Assembly: GCA_002005505.1 (NCBI GenBank)
Contig: MVGU01001784.1
Coordinates: 1-40,610, forward strand
Direction: 5' to 3'
DNA: 40,610 nucleotides
DNA from: Botryococcus braunii
Lineage: Eukaryota > Chlorophyta > Trebouxiophyceae
Positions 34,463 to 40,610 of this stretch are shown here, one piece after another (positions within the stretch are counted from its first letter, which is position 1; the number at the start of each line of letters is the position of its first letter). Both the position numbers and the translations under genes were made by a program. The notes below the pieces were generated by a model, which saw only the letters and a list, made by a program, of their open reading frames with translations, had not been told where the DNA came from and searched no databases.

Positions 34463-34658
34463 TATATGCTCCTCGAAGGGTTGAGGCACTTGATTGGGAC
34501 ATCAAAAGCACTTCGGGTGTTTGCTACTTCACTGTTGCCAGTCAAGTCATCGCATTCACAGTCGACACTGCTTGTTACTCGACACACAACAAGAGTGTCG
34601 CCGGGCTAAACACCCTCGTGCCGGGTCATACAGGGAACGCCGAACTCAGAAGTTTACA
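34463..34658 (+). repeat. Truncated LTR (3' end) of the older copia
   Basis: The last 196 bp of an LTR, ending GAAGTTTACA. It aligns by eye with the reverse complement of the 23525 LTR start (CACTTGATTGGGAC, AGCACTTCGGGTG, GTTGCCA, TAACACCCT). The left part is displaced by the LTR ending at 34462. Confidence 0.75.
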
Positions 34659-34673
34659 GGTTATGGGCCCACG
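34659..34673 (+). promoter_or_regulatory. Primer-binding site of the older copia
   Basis: GGTTATGGGCCCACG immediately after the LTR end TTTACA, in plus orientation. Confidence 0.78.
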
Positions 34674-34724
34674 ACTTTTCTGCTGAGGCATGAAAAATGT
34701 ATGACTTGGGCACAGTAGTCTGCG

Positions 34725-35249
34725 ATGGCGCGAAAGAGACCAACCGGACGTATGAGCACGGGCGGAAGTAGACCTCCTCCACCTCCACCTCCTCCTCCAA
34801 CATATAACGAGCGAAGAAAGGCAGGAGGAGAGAAAGGACCACGGACGATAGAAGAACGAGCATTCCTGGTGAAGGACTTCGTCCACGAAGCTCACGGACG
34901 GGGAGCACTCACACCCCCTCAGTGGTTCCGAGAACATTTTCCGACATATCCAGCTTATAAATTCACTGTTTGGGAAATCTCATTCATCAACGGAGAGCCA
35001 GGATATCTGACACGAGCAATTTTTGAGAGGTGCTTACAGCAAACGGGAGGTCCATCGCACGAAGCTTATTGGACAGAGAAAGCCGCCTACGCAGCGATTG
35101 AGCTAGCTTTGAGCAGCCTGGGAGACGACTTCATTGATCGTCTAATTCTCTACGGCGAGGGCGAATTTCACGTGGACGAGTGGGTCACAGAGGACGACAG
35201 TGAGGACGAGGACGGAGACTCCAGACTGTCAGAAAGGAGCGACGACTGA
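34725..35249 (+). CDS. Extra ORF upstream of gag, second copy (function unknown)
   Basis: 174 residues with no stop or shift, although the gag-pol behind it is broken many times. Basic head MARKRPTGR, a polyproline run (nine prolines about residues 17-25), PPTYNERRKAGG, RTIEERAFLVKDFV, WFREHFPTYPAYKFTVWEISFINGEPGY, and a strongly acidic tail (EDDSEDEDGDS). Homologous block by block to 30169-30666. The stop TGA is only 14 bases before the gag ATG at 35264. No known domain recognised. Confidence 0.8.
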   Translation: MARKRPTGRMSTGGSRPPPPPPPPPTYNERRKAGGEKGPRTIEERAFLVKDFVHEAHGRGALTPPQWFREHFPTYPAYKFTVWEISFINGEPGYLTRAIFERCLQQTGGPSHEAYWTEKAAYAAIELALSSLGDDFIDRLILYGEGEFHVDEWVTEDDSEDEDGDSRLSERSDD

Positions 35250-35263
35250 CAGGGTCCCAACAG

Positions 35264-36712
35264 CATGAAGAAGAAGGGTACCAGCACCAGCTCAGAATCT
35301 AAGTCAGCAGGAGAGGAGTCCACATCAACTCCTACCAGGGAGCCTTGCACTCCCAGCACCTCCAGAGGGAAGGAGACACCCTTCCCAAGGTCATTGCCAC
35401 TCAGGTCAAGGTACATATAAAACTGCTACGTAAGGGCCAGAACTTTGTGGTGTGGGACAATGCTTTCACTGCAGCAAATGATGCCAAAGGTTCGTTGCCA
35501 GCCATTCAACAAGCTATGCCTGGGACTACCCACAATGCAGCAGCATTGTTGCTGCTGTATGAATCAGTACCAGAAGACTGGTTGGGGAGCTGTCAAGTAA
35601 GCCATCGGCATATGACGCATATGTGTATATTTGTAGGAAGTTTGTGGGAGGCTACAATACTCAGGCCAATGCTGACTGGTTAAAGGAGATGTCCCGTGGC
35701 ATGAAACAAGGTGAAACCATTTCCCAGTATGTCAATAGGATTATCAATCTGAAAGGTTGCTTGAAACGAAATGGACATGATCTTCTAGATGGGCACGTGG
35801 CCACACAGATTGTGCAGGGCCTGCCAGCAGCTGCCAACCCCCCTGGACTACTGCCTACAGCCGTTGCTTATCCCTTGGACCAACTAGCAGACCTCATCTC
35901 CACCACAGCAGAAGCAACGGGCTACGATGATGACCCAGATCTGCCTGCAGTGGTCATGACTGCACAACCAGTGCAGGCTGCTGCAGCCCCTGCCCCTACT
36001 GCATGTGCTTTGACTCAGACCAGACAGCCTGCAGACACAGAGACCAAGGTGGAAGTACGTGGTACATGCAACTACTGCCACAAAAGGGGACACTTCTGGA
36101 GAGACTGCCGCAAGAGACAGAGGGACGCCGAAACCCAGAGGAATGTGGTAGCAGCAGTGCAGCAACTGGCAGGCATGTGGCCCCAAGGTCAGTTTCCTGG
36201 AGGACCCCAGCCCCCACCAGCAGTCCAGCATGTCTTCGCAGCAGTGGGAGCGTTCCCACTGCTGCACCCACCACCTGGTCCACCTTCTCCCCCACCTGAA
36301 GGTATGCCACACGTGGTATCCTATAATGTTCTCAAACCATGCAAGGGGAGAATTTCCAAACAGTCATGGTTGGCAGACAGTGGAGCGTCAGTCCATCTTG
36401 TCAATGATCTGTCACTGTTACATGCTCCCACGGTCCATGCTGCTCCTATCCCTCTGCAGCTGGCCACGTCTGATGCAACAGGAGGAATTATTGCCACTGG
36501 ATCAATCTGCCTATTGAACCTATCCCGCTGTGGCTGCATCATGTCCAGTGTGTTCCCTCTGCAACGATGAACATCTTGTCTGTTTCTGCTGCCCTTCGTG
36601 ATGGAGCTTGCTTTACCACAGACAGCATGGGTGCTTTTACCACAGTCTCTGGCCCGAATGGCTGGAAGATGCCCGTTAGAGCAGAAAAAGGTCTTTATTA
36701 TATACATGACTG
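35264..36712 (+). pseudogene. Copia gag, zinc knuckle and protease, frameshifted
   Basis: Starts MKKKGTSTSSES. Shifts occur near 35365 and 35590, where the reading moves to LSSKPSAYDAYVYICRKF. The 35623-36570 stretch carries the rest of capsid, knuckle CNYCHKRGHFWRDC and protease WLADSGASVHLVND. Another shift near 36525 and a TGA near 36710 break the link to integrase. All blocks are recognisable from the intact copy at 26625-30117. Confidence 0.88.
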
Positions 36713-37793
36713 ATTATCTGTTCCCCCAGTACAATGGTTGTTACCAGTGGCAGCTGCAGTGAAGAGCAAATCCAAGAAGAACCTGCAGCATGATTGTGCG
36801 AAACGCTTTCTGTGGCACAGCAGAATGGGACATCCGGGTGAACCATGGATGCAGCGCCTGAGCAATGAACAGCTGGTCACAGGCATTGATACCTCCCTGT
36901 CATCCTGTGAGAACTGTCCAAAGTATTGTGAAGCATGCATTGAGGGGAAGCACACCCGTCCTCCCTTTGGTGAAAGTTCCAGGCCTGCAATAAATCCTCT
37001 TGACAGAATCCATATTGACACTGTGGGCCCCATTTCACCAGCAGCCATCTCTGGGGAACGTTTTTGGGTGACTGTAGCTGATGAGGCATCTGGATGGAAG
37101 GCTGTCCTACCAGTAAAGTCAAAGGATGTAATTGCCTCAGTTGTCAGGGACCTGATCCTATTTTGGCAGACAGAAAGAGGGACAGCTGTCAAGTGCATTC
37201 GGTGTGACAGAGGCACAGAATTTATTAATTCCAGATTCAAGGAGTTCTGTGCATCTCAGGGCACTAAGCTGGAGATGTCTGCCCCCTACACACCCCAGCA
37301 GAACGGGATAGCAGAGCGAGCCAACAGGACCTTGAAGGAGCGAACCAGAACCCTCCTCAATTTTGCTGGTGCCAGCCCAGTCATGTAGAAAGAGGCCCTA
37401 GAAACAGCCTGCATCCTCCTGAATATGGGACCCAGTACAGGCAGGCCTCTCACTCCTTGTGAATTATTCATGGGATACAAGCCAGATGTGTCACTTCTTC
37501 GTACGTGGGGATGCCTGGCATTTGTGCATGTGCCCGATCAGCAGAGGGGGGTATTTGCACCAAAGGCTGTGCCTGGCATGTTCACTGGCTGTTCCCCAGT
37601 GTCCAAGGCATATCGTATTTATCTGGGAGGGGGGTCTGGAGAGAGAGCAGAGATGTCCAATTTGTGGAACACATCCGAGGAGCCTCTCGGGTGGGAATGT
37701 CTACCCTCCCTGACCAGCCACTACAGTTCACGTATCCTGAGGATTTGCCAGCTCAGCAGCATATCAGCGACCCGACAGTCTCCTCACCTCATG
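36713..37793 (+). pseudogene. Copia pre-integrase and integrase, broken
   Basis: Reads FLWHSRMGHPGEPWMQRL, paired CX2C, HIDTVGPISPAA, RCDRGTEFIN and NGIAERANRTL, so the D, D and E positions are all kept. A TAG at 37386-37388 replaces the Trp seen in the intact homologue (TLWKEALET there). The frame then continues to YRIYLGGG, shifts near 37632 to VWRESRDVQFVEHIRG, and is cut by the Gypsy LTR at 37794. Confidence 0.9.
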
Positions 37794-38267
37794 TGATGGA
37801 ATGTAGGGATTTCCCGGCATTTCTGGACATTTCCCTTACCCCCTAGCCTAGGCGCACATGTAGCGCACATGTCGTACGAGCAACGCGAGTACGCACGTGC
37901 CTAGCGTCTAGCCTTGGCTTCCTAGCCGTCGAATTCCATTGGATAGTTATGGACGTTACTCTCATAGTAGGATTCTAGGATATTTTCTAGATACTATTGT
38001 AGAGGTTTGGTGGACTAGTGCGCTACCATTGGAGGAACGTGAACACACGATCACGAACCACGGGAAGGAACGGATAGAGACGTAAGCCACGGGAAGACAC
38101 GCACTCAGGTAATCTGGAAGCTTAGTAGACCACAAGTAGGGAGTGGAAGCTCCGTGAGGTGGGGGTTACTTGTAATTGGAAAGAGCGTCCAACTTGTCGG
38201 CCATCCGGCCTTGTCTCTCTCTCTCTCACAACTTGGAAATTCTCTCTAACTTGTGCATTCTACTACA
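37794..38267 (+). repeat. Gypsy 5' LTR
   Basis: 474 bp, TGATGGAATG...CATTCTACTACA; the ends form a short imperfect inverted repeat. Nearly identical to 28858-29333 over its whole length. A short (CT)n sits at about 38214-38227 near its end. Confidence 0.92.
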
Positions 38268-38269
38268 TC

Positions 38270-38281
38270 TGGTATCGGCGA
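38270..38281 (+). promoter_or_regulatory. Gypsy primer-binding site
   Basis: TGGTATCGGCGA two bases after the LTR. TGGTATC is complementary to the 3' end (GATACCA) of plant-type initiator tRNA-Met, the usual plant LTR-element primer, so this family uses the 3' end while the copia families use the anticodon arm. Confidence 0.65.
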
Positions 38282-38385
38282 GATGCCGAATTGTTCTCTG
38301 CAAGTCTTTCGCGTGGTGGAAGGAGGAAAGTCGTAGGAGGGAGATCGTTCGATGGAAGGTCCTAACTCTCATATGTGGGCCGTAG

Positions 38386-39132
38386 ATGTCACCGCCCACT
38401 TCTGGGAAGTTTAAAAACCTTTCTTCGGAAGAAAGAGAATTTTTGGAAGCGTTGGAAAGCTCAGGGGAGCTGGTAGAGGACTTGATGGAGGGGGCATCTC
38501 GCGATCCGTCGCCCGCTCCGTCCACACCAAAGACAAAGAAGATCAAGTTAACCAATAAAATAAAGGAGCAGTTATTTTTGGAATTTAAGGAAAAGCTTCT
38601 TGCCGAAAGGCAAGTTGGAGGGGATGGGGTGGAGGAGACTCCTCGCCCTAGTGGACAAGTAAGAGCAACTCCTCCTTCTTTGTTTTCGGGAAAGAGGGGA
38701 TCTTTTTGCTATTTTGCAAGGAAGTTGGAAGGCTATGCAAAACTAACCAATGTGCCTGCAGGAAAGTGGGTGGCCTTGGGAGTGCAATTGATGGAAGAAA
38801 GACCTACAAAAGTTTGGGACACACATGTAAGGAAACTAGAAAAGGAAGGGATACATGAGCATACATTGGAATGGAAGGATTTTAAAACTTTTATGGTTAA
38901 AAGATATGATTCCACAGACACAGTGGCCATTGCCAGGGCAAAATTAGACAAAGTCTTTCAAGGAAATGAGACTGTCGAGAGATATATTGAAAGATTTATG
39001 TCTCTCTTAGCAGATGTAGAGGTTGACTATCAAATAGCCATGCAAGACCAGTTACATCTTTTACCAAGGGTCTTAATACTCCTCTCAAACTTGCATGCCT
39101 GTGAACCCTGCAACAGGCAGTCCTTTCACTGA
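38386..39132 (+). CDS. Gypsy Gag
   Basis: Starts MSPPTSGKFKNL. Charged head with a possible coiled coil (KIKEQLFLEFKEKLLAE), then a retrotransposon gag domain: AGKWVALGVQLMEERPTKVWD, WKDFKTFMVKRYDS, ARAKLDKVFQGNETVERYIERF. After DQLHLL near 39060 the homologous sequence moves to another frame (FTDLEDIALMLLNMRQ at 39119-39172), so the true C-terminus is frameshifted. Further on, a decayed zinc knuckle (CYFCHKLGPSHG) lies near 39361-39396 in a third frame. Confidence 0.8.
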   Translation: MSPPTSGKFKNLSSEEREFLEALESSGELVEDLMEGASRDPSPAPSTPKTKKIKLTNKIKEQLFLEFKEKLLAERQVGGDGVEETPRPSGQVRATPPSLFSGKRGSFCYFARKLEGYAKLTNVPAGKWVALGVQLMEERPTKVWDTHVRKLEKEGIHEHTLEWKDFKTFMVKRYDSTDTVAIARAKLDKVFQGNETVERYIERFMSLLADVEVDYQIAMQDQLHLLPRVLILLSNLHACEPCNRQSFH

Positions 39133-39990
39133 TCTGGAAGACATTGCACTTATGTTGTTAAATATGAGGCAAGTCTCAAAAGCACATATGTGGATGCACA
39201 GGGACCCAAGAGGAAGAGGGTCTACACCCAGACACCTCAAGTGGCAGCAGGAGTGGTGGAACAACAGCCCCTGCACCACCTTCCTTGGGTTGGTGGGAGC
39301 ACCCCCTTTTGGGTCCGGGAGAAAATTGATTCTAGAACCTCTATTCCAAAGGATAGGGAATGCTATTTTTGTCATAAACTAGGCCCGAGTCATGGCAGTG
39401 TGTTGCTAAAAGCAATATCTAGCTGCCAAAGCTCAAGCTAGTGGGCACACCCCATCAAATTTTCAGCCTGGATTCTATCGAGGCAAGGAAACAATCAACC
39501 AGTGGCAGCACCACTGCAAGGTGTTCACCTCCCTCACACATTGGGCCTAAGGATTTAACAAGGGAAAACATTGGAAAGGAAAGGGAAGGGCAAGGGCCCT
39601 AAACAAGATTAGTCATGAATGAAATTTGTTTTTCATATTAACTTTTCTTGTTCAGAAGTCCTTGGGAAGTTGGAATACACCTCTGATTGTTCCTGGCAAA
39701 CACAAAGCTGAGACTTGTATTGAATCTTTTCTTGCTGAACGAAAAGAAAATTCACAAGTCAGTGCATGCTTTGTGATAGGCCAGAAGGTGTGGAAAAGTA
39801 GGAGTTTCTTTTTGCGTTACGCTCTCCGCAAACCTGAAATTCTTGTAGGGGCGCAAAAGGGGAATGCTTTTTTTTCAAGGGCAGCAATGTACTTTCCTTT
39901 TTCCTTTGTTTTAGCTTATGCAGCACCCAAAGCATCTTGTCAGTTGGGTTCAACGTCAAGTGCTGCACCTCTTAACCTCACATTTCCGTC
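39133..39990 (+). pseudogene. Frameshifted Gag C-terminus and spacer of the Gypsy element
   Basis: Contains the shifted tail of gag and the knuckle remnant up to about 39440, then sequence with no domain that I recognise. The frame from 39626 to 40021 is open but shows no family motif. Confidence 0.5.
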
Positions 39991-40245
39991 ATGGCAAGGG
40001 GACAACAATGTAAAGCTTTAATGGACACCGGGGCCACACACTCTTTGTCCGGGAAAAAGTTTTGCGGTTTGAGGTATAACAAAGACTTCACCCGTCAACT
40101 TGCTGATGGGACAGTAACACCATGGGAAAGTGGATTGAGTGTCCGGTTTGCTCCATCTATCATACGAGACTCTTTCTTGTGTGTGATCAATAATGGAAGG
40201 ATGCATTATTTTGGGACAGGATTGGCTAGCACCACGACATGCTAA
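39991..40245 (+). pseudogene. Gypsy retropepsin
   Basis: CKALMDTGATHSL carries the DTGA active site of retroviral-type aspartic protease, followed by QLADGTVTPW. The expected continuation (LGQDWLA-like) is out of frame after about 40210, so the protein is broken there. Confidence 0.8.
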
Positions 40246-40429
40246 TGTTAATGTGAGAGCTGGCAAGGCTCATATTAGACACAATAACAAATGGGTCTTG
40301 TTAACAAACATGGCAAAGGCTTGGGAAGAAGTGGGATGGGAATCAAATTAGAAACACCATGGAAGGGCAAACGGATCATTGGGAAGAAGTGCTTGGTTCA
40401 AGTCATGTGCTCCGGGAGTACAAGGACAT

Positions 40430-40610
40430 TTTTCCAAATGGGCTACCAGGACTACCCCACACCGACAAGTCTATCACACTATTAATGTGCAGGAAGGAAT
40501 AACTCCTCCAAACCGTCCTGCTTACCGCTTGTCCGTGGAAGAAACTGAGGAATGTGAGCGAACTGTGGATGAACTACTTTCTAAGGGACACATACGCCCC
40601 TCATGTTCAC
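40430..40610 (+). pseudogene. Start of Gypsy reverse transcriptase, cut by window end
   Basis: The reading frame ending at 40609 gives EGITPPNRPAYRLSVEE, then TVDELLSKGHIRPSCS, the typical entry to Gypsy RT (PPxRPxYRls, lleLLxkGhIrPS). The preceding frame (FPNGLPGLPHTDKS) is displaced by an indel near 40480. The catalytic core lies outside the window. Confidence 0.8.

Larger units (their letters stand above)
34463..37793 (+). mobile_element. Older degraded copia element, plus strand
   Basis: Truncated 5' LTR (34463-34658), primer-binding site, extra ORF, then gag, protease and integrase with several frameshifts and stops. It is cut at 37793 by the Gypsy LTR; RT would lie beyond the window. 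Its LTR remnant and both ORFs are related to the 23525-31427 element, but it is clearly more decayed, except for the extra ORF, which remains open. Confidence 0.9.
37789..40610 (+). mobile_element. Ty3/Gypsy element, 5' part
   Basis: 5' LTR, primer-binding site, gag, protease and start of RT, in plus orientation, running off the window. The five bases before the LTR are TCATG (37789-37793), the presumed target duplication whose partner lies outside. Protease directly before RT, and the gag type, point to Gypsy. Several frameshifts suggest that it is inactive despite an LTR nearly identical to the solo copy at 28858. Confidence 0.88.

Overview
The window is eukaryotic nuclear DNA made almost entirely of transposable elements and simple repeats. 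GT-AG introns are visible and there is no operon structure. Four primer-binding sites of copia-type elements are complementary to the anticodon arm of initiator tRNA-Met. The best of them (30716-30732) matches the plant-type tRNA as I remember it, so I lean towards the green lineage (alga or early plant), with low confidence.

Layout. 1-2994: minus-strand, intron-rich gene fragments with OB folds like replication protein A subunit 1 (RPA1), with a large CA/GA microsatellite block in one intron. 3181-4380: three imperfect 290-bp repeats, the third split by a 300-bp CT microsatellite. 4324-10968: a minus-strand Helitron of the Helentron type (DUF6570-like N-terminus, Rep, PIF1-like helicase, C-terminal endonuclease), in three reading frames. 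11027-15260: no convincing genes, but several local duplications. 15326-22383: a complete LTR insertion (5-bp duplication GTAAG, two 693-bp LTRs) whose interior retains only a copia RT/RNase H remnant; its left LTR holds a 2215-bp hAT transposon with an 8-bp duplication TCTCGAGG. 22384-23524: an unrecognised plus-strand exon followed by a TG microsatellite. 23525-31427: a nearly intact copia element (minus strand) with one in-frame stop, interrupted by a solo Gypsy-type LTR (duplication CAGAC). 31428-34462: the 5' half of another minus-strand copia element. 34463-37793: an older, frameshifted plus-strand copia element. 37794-40610: the 5' LTR, gag, protease and start of RT of a Ty3/Gypsy element running off the window.

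How the parts relate. The right half is a nest: the 34463-37793 copia is interrupted on its left by the 31428-34462 element and on its right by the Gypsy element; the 31428-34462 element is cut by the 23525-31427 element, which itself took a Gypsy LTR. Points of most interest: a conserved extra ORF upstream of gag in two diverged copia elements; U5 ends that copy the tRNA primer and can fold onto the primer-binding site; duplicated hairpin modules in every LTR family; a duplicated Cys-rich segment between integrase and RT; and a Helentron with an RPA1-like gene downstream on the same strand.
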